Part shown: positions 1 through 8,176 of the stretch, piece by piece
Layout: every line of letters starts with the position of its first letter
Numbering within the stretch: position 1 is the first letter of the stretch
Source of the DNA: UKL13-2 sp043744255
GTDB taxonomy: Bacteria; Pseudomonadota; Gammaproteobacteria; Burkholderiales; Usitatibacteraceae
DNA: 64,000 nt
Direction of reading: 5' to 3'
Assembly (NCBI GenBank): GCA_043744255.1
Contig: JAYTVA010000049.1
Coordinates: forward strand, 1-64,000
Translations under genes and position numbers: made by a program
The notes under the pieces: model-generated
Seen by the model: the letters and a program-made list of their open reading frames with translations, nothing else
Databases searched by the model: none
What the model was told of the DNA's origin: nothing

Positions 1-149
1 ATGCGGCGCGGCGATCAACCGTAGTCACGCGTTTCAAATGCCACGACCAGCGTGGTGAGTAGCTTTTGCGTACGAACGGTTTACGTCCACGCTGACCCAC
101 ATAAACCAAAGAAAAATGGCACAGATACCTTGGTCTCGATTGAAGCCGC

Positions 150-923
150 CTACCTCGGTGGCCGCAACCCATGCGACACCAACTTCGCGCGCTCCGCCGG
201 GCTAGAAATTTCTTTCGCAAACGCCTTCGCCGCTGCCGACGCATCTACACGCTGCCATAGCTGATACGTGGTCGCGAGATCGAACGCCTCCGGGAACGGC
301 CCTACCAGCGCGGCGGGATTGGATTGCACGATCTCACTGATTTGCGTGATGCCGAGATCGACTTCGCCTGCGAGTACCAGCTTCATGGTCTCGATGCCGT
401 CCTTGGCGAGCGTGGATTTTTTTAGCACCTCCGCTTTGATGCCGAGAGCTTCGATCACTTTCACAAAGTGCGCGCCGACAGTGGCACCGCGTGCGGGGTC
501 GGAGAAGGCGATGCGTGGTGCGGCGAGTAGGGCGGCTTTGAGTTTTTCTGCCGTGCTGATGTCCGGCTTCAATTTGCCGGGAGGTGCTGCGAATCCAGCT
601 ACCGTATCGCCCACGGTGATGATTGCGCCGTTTGACAGCTTGCCGCTTTTTTCGGCGTCGCGAATGCGTGGCAACGTGGTGAGCAAAAATGTCGCGCCGG
701 GGTCAGCGAGAAACTTTTGTTCGGCGGCACCGGCGGTATCAAATACCAGCGTGATTTTTTGCCCGGTAGATTTTTCAAAATCTTTGGCGAGATCGGTGAT
801 GGGTGCTTTTAACCCAGCGGCGGCATAGAGGCGCATGGGTTCAGTCGGCACAATCGGCACGGAGACGCAGGCCGACATCAACAGCGCGGCGCTCACTAGC
901 GCAAGTTTGGAATAATTTTTCAT
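150..923 (-). CDS. Periplasmic substrate-binding lipoprotein, ModA-like
   Basis: 257 residues. The N-terminus is a lipoprotein signal with lipobox MSAC, so Cys19 would be acylated and the mature protein tethered in the periplasm. The body (LYAAAGLKAPITDLAKDFE, then a DPARGATVG segment and DGIETMKLVLAGEVDLGI) resembles type II extracellular solute-binding proteins of the molybdate ModA kind. Its ATG overlaps the stop of the upstream hydroxylase large-subunit gene as ATGA, so it is the third gene of a coupled operon. No permease or ATPase gene is adjacent. Seen: lipobox and overlap. Inferred: oxyanion or small-molecule binding; a link to molybdenum supply for the hydroxylase is plausible but unproven. 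Confidence 0.72.
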   Translation of the reverse strand: MKNYSKLALVSAALLMSACVSVPIVPTEPMRLYAAAGLKAPITDLAKDFEKSTGQKITLVFDTAGAAEQKFLADPGATFLLTTLPRIRDAEKSGKLSNGAIITVGDTVAGFAAPPGKLKPDISTAEKLKAALLAAPRIAFSDPARGATVGAHFVKVIEALGIKAEVLKKSTLAKDGIETMKLVLAGEVDLGITQISEIVQSNPAALVGPFPEAFDLATTYQLWQRVDASAAAKAFAKEISSPAERAKLVSHGLRPPR

Positions 924-3145
924 GCAGAGACTCCGACGTTACCGTTGTTGAGTAGAGCGGTTTTTACGCGCTCAGGTTTGAATGGATACTGGCGCAAACG
1001 CGCGCCGGTGGCGTTGAAAATGGCATTGCCGATGGCCGCAGCGACCGGGCAAGTCGCACCCTCGCCCGCGCCGACTGAAGGCTTGTCGAGTCGATTGATG
1101 AGTTCCACTTCCACCACCTGCGGCATATCGGCGAAGCGCGCAATGGGGTAGGCCGTCCAATCGAGCGCGGTGGCACCCGTGTGATCGAACGCGACTTCTT
1201 CAAATAGCGCGCGGCTCATGCCTTGCACCAAACAGCCGTCGACTTGGTTGCGCACGCCATCGGGGTTCACGATCAAGCCGCAATCGTGCGACGCGAACAT
1301 TTTGGTCACGCGCACTTGCCCACTCGCGCGATTCACTTCGACTTCAACCACCACCGCTGCGTACGCATTTTCGGTTTCATATTGGCAGTAGGCGATGCCG
1401 CGCCCGGTGGCGATGCTGCTCGTGCCGACTGGTAATGCCGTGTCCCATTTTGCAATTTTGGCCACACCCATGATGACGGCGCGCGCACGTTCGTCTTTCA
1501 GATATTTCAAACGAAACGCCACGGGATCAGCCTTCACCGACGCCGCAATTTCATCCATGAATGATTCGTTGGCAAACGTATTTTGAAAGCCAGACAAGCC
1601 ACGTAGCGCGGATGGGCGCAGTGGACTCGACTTGTGATAACGAATCTGCACACGCTTTGCCGGAAATTCATAGCTGACGTCGGCATTGCGTCCACCGTTG
1701 GAGAGTTCGTATTTTGGTACATGGCCGGTGAGCAATCCCGCGAGCGTGTTAGCCGCTTGATGGCGCGGGCGCGTGCTGTGCGTGGACGTGAGGTTAATGA
1801 AATCCCACGCGACGATATCGCCGTTGGCATCGAGCCCAGCAGCCAGATCCATCAGCATCGCCGGGCCCTTCGGTGACCAGCGGTGTTCGTCATGGCGCAT
1901 CCACTGCACGCGCACCGGCTTGCCCACGGCTTGCGACAAGAGCGCCGCATCCACCGCCGAATCATCAGCGCCATTGTGGCCATAACATCCAGAAGCCTCT
2001 GTCCACGCAATGCGCACTTGATCGGCAGGTACGCCCAACACTTTCGCGACGGCGGTGACCAAGCCAAAACTGTGTTGCGTGCCGCACCAAACGGTGGTGC
2101 TGCCAGTTTGCACATCCGCCACGCTACACGAGGGGCCGATCGAGCCATGCATCTGGAAAGGCGCGCCGTAGCTGGCTTTCAACGTTTTTGCCGCTTGCGG
2201 AAACACGCTTGCGCCATCGCCATCGCCATTGGCTTTGACTGCTTGCGTTTCGCTGGGGTAACTGCGCATTTGTTGATGGAAGTTAGCATCGACATTGGCT
2301 TGCGGCGGCAGCGTCCATTCGACCTGCAGTTGTTGCGCGGCGGCGATGGCGATCTCTTCGCGTTCCGCTACCACACCAACAAAATTTCCGCGCACCACCA
2401 CGCGTGCGCCCAGTGATTTAATTGAGGCCGCATCAGCGGTGACCAGCTTCGCGCCCAGCACCGGTGGCCGCACCACGCGTCCGTGCAACATGCCAGGAAG
2501 TCGCAAGTTGTGCACGTACGCAAACGTGCCCGCAATCTTCGCTGGCAAATCGACGCGCGGCACCGACGTGCCCACCACGCTGTAATCAGCAATCGCTTTC
2601 GGTTTGGCCTGCTTGCTCATCTTGCGCTCGAAGCGTTTGCCGCCGAGCAAATCCGCGAAGCTCAACGTCTTGTCGGGTGATGTTTTTGCCCACGCCACGC
2701 CATTGCGAATCACGATGGCTTCCGCTTTCTTGCCGAGTTTTTCGGCGGCGAGACTCGCCAGCACTGCACGCGCTTCCGCCGCCACTTGGCGCAATTGTGG
2801 TCCGCCCATTTGCGTGGTTTTGCTGCCGGTGGTGGTGCCCTGATCGGGGACGATGGCGGTGTCGCCCATCACCATGCGAATGCGCGACACTGGAAAATCC
2901 AACTCCTCGGCGACGATTTGCGAAAGCCCAGTGGTGACGCCCGTTCCCAATTCCACCTTGCCGCAGAACACCGTCACGTCTCCCGCTTCGCTCACAGCCA
3001 GCCATGAATCAAGACCTTCGTAGAGAGCGAGTTTTTCTTTAGGCGTGGAAGTTTGCGCATGACCAACAACAGGAAACGCAAACGAAATCACCACCGCGCC
3101 ACCGGCCTGCATGAACGCGCGACGTGAAACCGAAATGGGCTTCAT
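920..3145 (-). CDS. Molybdopterin-binding aldehyde oxidase/xanthine dehydrogenase-type large subunit (IorB-like)
   Basis: 741 residues from the ATG at 3145, which overlaps the stop of the small-subunit gene as ATGA. The open frame extends further upstream, but that part lies inside the small-subunit gene. The N-terminus carries a twin-arginine-like motif (SRRAFMQAGG) followed by a hydrophobic stretch, so a periplasmic holoenzyme is expected. The protein contains typical molybdenum-hydroxylase segments: GKVELGTGVTTGLSQIVAEE, the MGDT region, GGPQLRQVAAEAR and, near the C-terminus, VGAGEGATCPVAAAIGNA with the GAGE glutamate expected at the molybdenum site. The length fits the isoquinoline 1-oxidoreductase beta-subunit type, which has no FAD domain. 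It pairs with the 2Fe-2S subunit encoded upstream. The substrate is unknown; an aldehyde or N-heterocycle is likely from family knowledge. Confidence 0.88.
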   Translation of the reverse strand: MKPISVSRRAFMQAGGAVVISFAFPVVGHAQTSTPKEKLALYEGLDSWLAVSEAGDVTVFCGKVELGTGVTTGLSQIVAEELDFPVSRIRMVMGDTAIVPDQGTTTGSKTTQMGGPQLRQVAAEARAVLASLAAEKLGKKAEAIVIRNGVAWAKTSPDKTLSFADLLGGKRFERKMSKQAKPKAIADYSVVGTSVPRVDLPAKIAGTFAYVHNLRLPGMLHGRVVRPPVLGAKLVTADAASIKSLGARVVVRGNFVGVVAEREEIAIAAAQQLQVEWTLPPQANVDANFHQQMRSYPSETQAVKANGDGDGASVFPQAAKTLKASYGAPFQMHGSIGPSCSVADVQTGSTTVWCGTQHSFGLVTAVAKVLGVPADQVRIAWTEASGCYGHNGADDSAVDAALLSQAVGKPVRVQWMRHDEHRWSPKGPAMLMDLAAGLDANGDIVAWDFINLTSTHSTRPRHQAANTLAGLLTGHVPKYELSNGGRNADVSYEFPAKRVQIRYHKSSPLRPSALRGLSGFQNTFANESFMDEIAASVKADPVAFRLKYLKDERARAVIMGVAKIAKWDTALPVGTSSIATGRGIAYCQYETENAYAAVVVEVEVNRASGQVRVTKMFASHDCGLIVNPDGVRNQVDGCLVQGMSRALFEEVAFDHTGATALDWTAYPIARFADMPQVVEVELINRLDKPSVGAGEGATCPVAAAIGNAIFNATGARLRQYPFKPERVKTALLNNGNVGVSA

Positions 3146-3615
3146 GCGGCACCGCCGTTCATGACTTTCGCGGCGCGCTTCACCGCCCGAATGATGCGCA
3201 GGTGCGAGCCGCAGCGACACAGGTTGCCATCGAGCGCCGCACGAATCTCCGCGTCGCTCGGATTTTTGTTGGTATTCAACAATGCTGTCGCACTCATCAC
3301 CATGCCGTTCAGGCAATAGCCGCATTGACCAGCTTGTTCGGCAATGAACGCCGCTTGCACCGGGTGTGGTTTCTCCACATTGCCGAGTGCTTCGATGGTG
3401 GTTATTTTTTTATCGACAACAGCGCTGACCGGCGTCACACACGCACGAACCGCCTTGCCATCCACATGCACGGTACAAGCGCCGCATTGCGCGAGACCGC
3501 ACCCAAATTTCGCGCCATTAAATTTGAGGTCGTTGCGCAGCGCGTACAAGAGCGGCGTGTCGGGCGCGATCTCCACCGCTTGCTGTTGTCCATTGACGTT
3601 GAGGGTCAGTTTCAC
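3142..3615 (-). CDS. 2Fe-2S small subunit of molybdenum hydroxylase (IorA-like)
   Basis: 157 residues. The N-terminal plant-type ferredoxin domain has Cys39, Cys44, Cys47 and Cys59 in CGLAQCGAC...C. The C-terminal all-helical domain has a second cluster from Cys98, Cys101, Cys133 and Cys135 (CGYC...CRC). This is the standard arrangement for the iron-sulfur subunit of two-subunit aldehyde oxidoreductases, which passes electrons from the molybdopterin site to an external acceptor. It is first in the operon, and its stop overlaps the start of the large-subunit gene by ATGA. There is no signal of its own, consistent with piggy-back export on the Tat signal of the large subunit. Confidence 0.93.
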   Translation of the reverse strand: MKLTLNVNGQQQAVEIAPDTPLLYALRNDLKFNGAKFGCGLAQCGACTVHVDGKAVRACVTPVSAVVDKKITTIEALGNVEKPHPVQAAFIAEQAGQCGYCLNGMVMSATALLNTNKNPSDAEIRAALDGNLCRCGSHLRIIRAVKRAAKVMNGGAA

Positions 3616-3778
3616 CGGCTTCCTCCAAGCATGTTTTATTGCAGATGTGTTGTTTGCAATTTACAGGATAGAGAGAAGCGGTGGGCGTTGTCTTGACTCC
3701 CGTCAGCGTTCCGTTGATAAGAATTGATGTGAGCGCAATGCGATGCGCAGCTCGCACGCGTTTCCATAACCGTCGGCT

Positions 3779-3804
3779 ACCGTATTCAACGGGAGTATTT
3801 GCGT
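3779..3804 (+). promoter_or_regulatory. Possible degenerate copy of the GTATTGC intergenic element, upstream of the sheath gene
   Basis: The segment reads TACCGTATTCAACGGGAGTATTTGCG. Its right part, GGGAGTATTTGCG, resembles GGAGTATTGCG of the well-conserved copies at 8568, 23308 and 36112 but carries an extra T. It lies about 50 bp before the sheath start, in the 239-bp divergent region shared with the hydroxylase operon. Support is weak when taken alone. Confidence 0.3.
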
Positions 3805-3854
3805 TCACACTGCGCTATTCAATGCTCGCTGCTCAACGCTCACAGGAGATGGTA

Positions 3855-5369
3855 ATGGCTGACGTGATGAAAACACCGGGTGTTTACATTGTTGAAAAGA
3901 ATGCGTTGCCGAATTCGGTCGTGGAAGTGGCGACCGCAGTGCCCGCATTTGTTGGCTACACCGAAAAGGCCGATAACGCGGGCAATACCTTGCGTAACAA
4001 GCCGTGGCGCATTTCATCGATGGCAGAATTTAAGCAGCACTTTGGTGTTGGCCCGATCACTAGCGGTGTTGTGCTTTTTAGTCTGCGCAAGCCCGAATCG
4101 ACGGTTACCCCGCTACCTTACCTTCTCACCCAGACGACTGGCTTTTACCTGCTGTATTTCTGCATGCTGCATTTCTTTCAGAATGGCGGCGGGCCTTGTT
4201 TCATCGTTTCGGTGGGAGGCTACGATCCGGCGGCGGGTCGGCATATCGACCAAGACCGCCTGATGGCTGGCATCCATGCATTGGTGCAGGAACAGGAGCC
4301 GACCATGCTGGTGGTGCCCGAAGCCGTGTTACTCAATCACGATCAGTGTGCCGAGGTGCAAAAAGAGGCGCTGCGTCATTGCGGCGATGTGATGAAAAAC
4401 CGCATCGCAATCCTCGATATCCCGGACGGCGATCAGGATCGAAGTACGGTGCCCGACTGCGTGACCGCGTTTCGCGATTCGCTCGGCAATAATTTTCTGA
4501 GCTATGGCGCGGCCTACTATCCGTGGGTCAACACCACCGTGGTACCGGAGACCGACCTCGGCGTCGCCAATATTGAGGTCAGCAGCCGCGACGCGCTGAG
4601 CTACGGTATCCAGGCGGATCTTGTCAGCATGGGCCTGACCACCGCGCAACTCGCCGAGCGATTAGCTGAAGTCGAAAAGGTCAAGTCGCTTGACCTCAAT
4701 GCGCGCGAGCAGGTGGCGCTCCTGACCAAGACCCTCACCGCGATAAGCCCGTTTTTCAAAACGATTATGGCGGATATGCGCCAGCGCCTGAACGCGTTGC
4801 CACCGGGTGCGGCCATTGCGGGTATTTTCACCATGATTGATAACGCGCGCGGCGTTTGGAAAGCACCGGCAAACGTTAGTCTCAACGGCGTGGTCTCGCC
4901 GACGGTGCCGATTTCGCATGAGCAACAGGAAGACCTGAACGTTACGCCGCAGGGAAAATCAGTCAATGCGATCCGCGCCTTCGTCGGCGAAGGTACGCTG
5001 GTGTGGGGTGCGCGCACGCTCGACGGCAATAGCCTCGATTGGCGCTACATCAATGTACGCCGCACCATCATCATGCTCGAAGAGTCGATTCGCCTTGCTG
5101 CCAAGGCGTTGGTGTTCGAGCCCAATACCGCTAATACCTGGGTGACGCTCAAGAGCATGATTGAAAACTTTCTCGTCGGCATCTGGCGGCGCGGCGGACT
5201 GGCCGGGATCAAACCGGAGGATGCGTTCGGAGTACACATCGGTCTGGGGCAGACGATGACGGCACAGGACATCCACGAAGGCATTCTGCGCGGGACAGTG
5301 CTGGTGGCGCTCATTCGTCCGGCAGAGTTCATCGAGATTACGTTCCAGCAGCAGATGCAAACATCGTAG
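3855..5369 (+). CDS. Phage-tail-like contractile sheath protein
   Basis: 504 residues from the ATG at 3855, which has AGGAG at 3844-3848 six bases upstream. The frame stays open 58 codons further but with no comparable ribosome site. The N-terminus TPGVYIVEKNALPNSVVEV and the C-terminal GVWKAPANVSLNGVVSPTVP, LVWGARTLDGNSLDWRYINV and RRTIIMLEESIRLAAKALVF blocks are characteristic of the tail-sheath family of contractile phages, R-pyocins and extracellular contractile injection systems. The length is normal for a full sheath. No tube, baseplate, spike, AAA ATPase or terminator gene is found within the 64 kb, which is odd for such systems. The gene stands between a hydroxylase operon and a protease operon. 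It may be an orphan, or may work with a tail locus elsewhere. Confidence 0.92.
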   Translation: MADVMKTPGVYIVEKNALPNSVVEVATAVPAFVGYTEKADNAGNTLRNKPWRISSMAEFKQHFGVGPITSGVVLFSLRKPESTVTPLPYLLTQTTGFYLLYFCMLHFFQNGGGPCFIVSVGGYDPAAGRHIDQDRLMAGIHALVQEQEPTMLVVPEAVLLNHDQCAEVQKEALRHCGDVMKNRIAILDIPDGDQDRSTVPDCVTAFRDSLGNNFLSYGAAYYPWVNTTVVPETDLGVANIEVSSRDALSYGIQADLVSMGLTTAQLAERLAEVEKVKSLDLNAREQVALLTKTLTAISPFFKTIMADMRQRLNALPPGAAIAGIFTMIDNARGVWKAPANVSLNGVVSPTVPISHEQQEDLNVTPQGKSVNAIRAFVGEGTLVWGARTLDGNSLDWRYINVRRTIIMLEESIRLAAKALVFEPNTANTWVTLKSMIENFLVGIWRRGGLAGIKPEDAFGVHIGLGQTMTAQDIHEGILRGTVLVALIRPAEFIEITFQQQMQTS

Positions 5370-5436
5370 CGACGTAGGGACTGGTTACGAAGCGCGCACC
5401 GTGCCAACTTTCCGTTTTTGTCGAGAGCATCGCGTT

Positions 5437-5463
5437 GGGGGATGCCGCAATCGCGGTATTGAC
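5437..5463 (+). promoter_or_regulatory. GTATTGC-type intergenic element, copy A
   Basis: GGGGATGCCGCAATCGCG followed by GTATTGA. It matches the core seen at 8568, 14025, 23308 and 36048 (a G-rich run, GATG, ATCGCG, then GTATTG). It lies in the 487-bp gap between the sheath gene and the astacin gene, about 390 bp before the astacin start. The function is unknown; an operator or a dispersed repeat are both possible. Confidence 0.55.
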
Positions 5464-5484
5464 AGCACACATCGCGGCGCGCAC

Positions 5485-5535
5485 GCTAACCGAAGCGTTA
5501 GTTTTCTCGCTGCCCACCGAAAGTTAGCGAGAAAA
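5485..5535. other. Inverted repeats downstream of the sheath gene
   Basis: TTTTCTCGCT (5502-5511) is repeated inverted as AGCGAGAAAA (5526-5535) around a 14-base loop, next to a smaller CTAAC/GTTAG pair. The position, 130-170 bases after the sheath stop, suits a transcription-attenuating hairpin, but no U-tract follows on the plus strand. Apart from this and copy A of the intergenic element, the 5370-5856 gap shows nothing gene-like. Confidence 0.3.
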
Positions 5536-5856
5536 AATACGCTGTGATTCCACGCGCGCCGCAACGATTCGCGGCATGCTTTGTTTCTGAGCAACGGTTG
5601 TGCGTACAACACGTTACCCTGTGCATCAGTTTGCTTCAGTGTGCTTTAGTGTACTTGTGCGTTGCTGTTCGCGCGCTGGGGTGTACTGCCGCACGTCGCA
5701 TGTTAATGCACCTGACGGACCCCGCGCAGTCGAGGTGCTCGCATCCATTCGCTCGCCGGATCAACGCGAGCGATACGACGGCTTGGTGCTCGTTTCTTGT
5801 AGGGAAGACCGCACCTGCCTGTAGCTTTCATCCCTGCATTTACATTGGAGGAAGTC

Positions 5857-7146
5857 ATGGCAACGAAATCTCGAAGCAAAGGCGGTGGCGGCGGCAAGCC
5901 GGTCACGCCACAAGACGATGCATGCGAATGTCGGTCGGGGCCGATGGTTGGTTCTGCCGTCATCAACGGCGCGACGTTTTCCAACAAGTGGCTGCATTAC
6001 GCCGAGGTTGATGGCAATGCGGTGTTTGAGGGGGACATTGTGTTGGGCTCGATCGCGGAGGTGCAGTCCGACGAAGGCGGCAACCCAGTGTTGTTTTCTA
6101 TCGGCATCACCGGTCAGCAGTTTCGCTGGCCAAACGGACGGATTCCGTTTGAGATTGATCCGGCACTGCCCAATCAACAACGTGTCACCGACGCGATTGC
6201 GCATTGGCACGCCAATACCGGTATACGATTTGTCGCGCGAGCGGGCGACGCCGATTTCGTTCGCTTTGTTCCCGGTGGAGGGTGTTCGTCGAACGTTGGT
6301 CGTCGTGGTGGTCAACAAAACATCACGTTGGGGCCCAACTGTACGACCGGTAACGCGATTCACGAGATCGGTCACACCGTCGGCCTGTGGCACGAACAGA
6401 GTCGCGAAGATCGCAGCAATTTCATCAACGTGATTTTTGCCAACATCGACCCGGCCATGCAGTTCAATTTCAACCAGCAAATCTCGGATGGCGACGACAT
6501 CGGGCCATACGATTTTGGTTCGGTCATGCATTACCCGGCGACCGCGTTTTCGATCAACGGGCAAGCGACCATTGTGCCGCGTCAGCCACTACCCGCAGGC
6601 GTGGTCATGGGGCAGCGTAGCGGGCTTTCGGCCGGTGATATCGCCGGCGTGCGGGCGATGTATCCGAATTTGCAGCCGACCATCAAAGAGGTACGCAAAG
6701 ATCCGATAACCGATCCAAAATCCTTCAAGGAGGGCATCAAGGATCCGGTGCGCGACCCGACCGTCAAGGAGATCCGCAAGGATCCCATCACCGACCCGAA
6801 ATCGTTTAAGGAAGGTATCAAAGATCCGGTGCGCGATCCCACCATCAAGGAAATCAGCAAGGATCCGATTCGCGACCCCGGGCCGACTGTCAAAGAGGTG
6901 GCGCGTGATCCGATCTTTCCAGGCGGGGGTGGCTTCCCGCCTCGGCCGGGTTTTGATATGGGAGCGACCCCGTTTGTGCTGGCCGGGCCCAGCCGGTTTG
7001 TGCACAGCGATCCGCTCGGTGATGCGATAGATCAGGTGCAACAACTTGCGGTTGCGCACACGGTGGCACAGCAACAGGCCGATGCGCTCGCGGACGCCTA
7101 TGAGCAGGCCGTTGCCGCACTGGCGCAGATGCAGGGCGGACAATGA
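5857..7146 (+). CDS. Astacin-family (M12A) zinc metalloprotease with Lys-Asp-Pro repeat tail
   Basis: 429 residues from the ATG at 5857, preceded by GGAGGA at 5847-5852; a TTG four codons upstream is less likely. Zinc site HEIGHTVGLWHE is at residues 169-180 (His169, Glu170, His173, His179) and the Met-turn SVMHYP has Met224 and Tyr226, so the astacin core is intact. No signal peptide is visible; the N-terminus is MATKSRSKGGGGGK, which is odd because astacins are normally secreted. Residues about 272-355 form a repeat tail: two 27-residue units (PT-[IV]-KE...RKDPITDPKSF...GIKDPVRD) that agree at 25 positions, then partial units. It is followed 22 bases later by an ATP-grasp ligase gene, which suggests that the protein or its tail could be modified. 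Confidence 0.9.
   Translation: MATKSRSKGGGGGKPVTPQDDACECRSGPMVGSAVINGATFSNKWLHYAEVDGNAVFEGDIVLGSIAEVQSDEGGNPVLFSIGITGQQFRWPNGRIPFEIDPALPNQQRVTDAIAHWHANTGIRFVARAGDADFVRFVPGGGCSSNVGRRGGQQNITLGPNCTTGNAIHEIGHTVGLWHEQSREDRSNFINVIFANIDPAMQFNFNQQISDGDDIGPYDFGSVMHYPATAFSINGQATIVPRQPLPAGVVMGQRSGLSAGDIAGVRAMYPNLQPTIKEVRKDPITDPKSFKEGIKDPVRDPTVKEIRKDPITDPKSFKEGIKDPVRDPTIKEISKDPIRDPGPTVKEVARDPIFPGGGGFPPRPGFDMGATPFVLAGPSRFVHSDPLGDAIDQVQQLAVAHTVAQQQADALADAYEQAVAALAQMQGGQ
6676..6837 (+). repeat. Two 81-bp in-frame tandem units coding the Lys-Asp-Pro tail
   Basis: Units 6676-6756 and 6757-6837 encode 27 residues each. Comparing codon by codon, 12 codons differ synonymously and two differ by Ile/Val exchange; all others are identical. 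The repeat is therefore old at the DNA level but conserved at the protein level, which argues for selection on the peptide. A shorter third unit continues to about 6880. Confidence 0.85.
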
Positions 7147-7168
7147 CGACGACCACGCGGCGGGCAAC

Positions 7169-8176
7169 GTGATCCTCGTCATTTCGTATCCCGATGAGGA
7201 GCACACGGTGCAGGTGGTCGAACACCTGATGCGCGCGGGTCGGGAAGTCGTGCAAATTGATCTTGCCGATTTTCCGATCAAGCGCGCGATCAAGGCGCAT
7301 TGGGGCAATGCGAGCGCCCCGATGTTTTGCGTTGACCACGACGGTCGTTGGGTGAACCTGGCCGACGCTGATGTGGTTTGGTGGCGGCGGGTCAATAATT
7401 TTTCGGTGGACCCGTCAATCCATTCCGCCGAGCGTAGTGCGTTCGCGCAGAGTGAAACCTCGCAAGCGGTCAACGGTATGCTCGATTCGTTGTCGTGCCC
7501 ATGGATGAACCCGCGCGACGCAGACGCGAGAGCGCATCACAAGCCGTATCAATGGACGGTCGCGCGTCAACTCGGTTTGAGTTTGCCGCGCACCCTAGTC
7601 ACCACCGATGCGGTGGCCGCGCGCGCGTTTATTGACAGTGTGCGTCCGGCGAAAGTGGTGTTCAAGGCTTTCCTCGCGGCAATACAGGAGTGGCGCGAAA
7701 CGAGGCTGGTAGAACAGGAAGACTTGAATCGGCTAGAGTTGGTACGATTCGCGCCGGTGATATTTCAGCAGTATGTTGCGGGTGCCGACCTGCGCATCAC
7801 CATGGTCGGTGATGACATTTTTGCCGCCGAGATCGATGCGCGCAACACCTCGTACGAAGTGGACATGCGCATGGTCGTCGGTGAAGCAGTGGTGAAAGCA
7901 GTGACCCTGCCGGCGGCGATACAGACCAAACTGCGCAAGCTGCAACACCGTCTCGGCTTGGTCTACGGTGCCATCGACATGCGTCGCACCGACGCTGGCG
8001 AATACGTATTTCTGGAAGTGAATCCCGCCGGTCAGTGGTTGTTCGTTGAGCAACGAACCGGCCTGCCGATTGCGCAGGCAATGGCGGATTATTTATGCAA
8101 AGTGAGCGGCGCGCCACGTACGAAAGCGCGGCCGCGCAGAATGGAAAAACGCCATGACCAAGCTGCGCCGACTTGA
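7169..8176 (+). CDS. ATP-grasp ligase, MvdC/MvdD-like (RiPP maturase class)
   Basis: About 335 residues from the GTG at 7169, where homology-like sequence begins (VILVISYPDEEH); the open frame upstream runs inside the astacin gene and the true start is not certain. Visible features are the N-terminal VISYPDEEHTVQVVEHL, the WWRR motif at residues 71-74, a central lysine-containing strand (KVVFKAFLA), a DLRITMVGD segment and the metal-binding FLEVNPAGQW with Glu283 and Asn285. This layout matches ATP-grasp enzymes that form omega-ester or omega-amide crosslinks in ribosomal peptides (microviridin-type maturases) and RimK-like ligases. It lies between the astacin with a Lys/Asp/Ser/Thr-rich repeat tail and a YbaY/YscW-like protein. 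The substrate is not shown by the sequence; the repeat tail is an obvious candidate. Confidence 0.82.
   Translation: MILVISYPDEEHTVQVVEHLMRAGREVVQIDLADFPIKRAIKAHWGNASAPMFCVDHDGRWVNLADADVVWWRRVNNFSVDPSIHSAERSAFAQSETSQAVNGMLDSLSCPWMNPRDADARAHHKPYQWTVARQLGLSLPRTLVTTDAVAARAFIDSVRPAKVVFKAFLAAIQEWRETRLVEQEDLNRLELVRFAPVIFQQYVAGADLRITMVGDDIFAAEIDARNTSYEVDMRMVVGEAVVKAVTLPAAIQTKLRKLQHRLGLVYGAIDMRRTDAGEYVFLEVNPAGQWLFVEQRTGLPIAQAMADYLCKVSGAPRTKARPRRMEKRHDQAAPT

Noticed and set aside
268..828. Plus-strand open frame of 186 codons
   Set aside because: It is antisense to the solute-binding lipoprotein gene, has low-complexity Ser/Ala composition and no ribosome site. The minus-strand gene is clearly coding.
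3855..5369. Sheath gene as part of a prophage
   Set aside because: No capsid, terminase, integrase, lysis, tube or baseplate gene is found nearby and no attachment sites are evident, so an integrated phage is not supported here.
6589..7473. Minus-strand open frame of 294 codons
   Set aside because: Antisense to the astacin tail and the ATP-grasp gene; composition Arg-rich and unlike any family.
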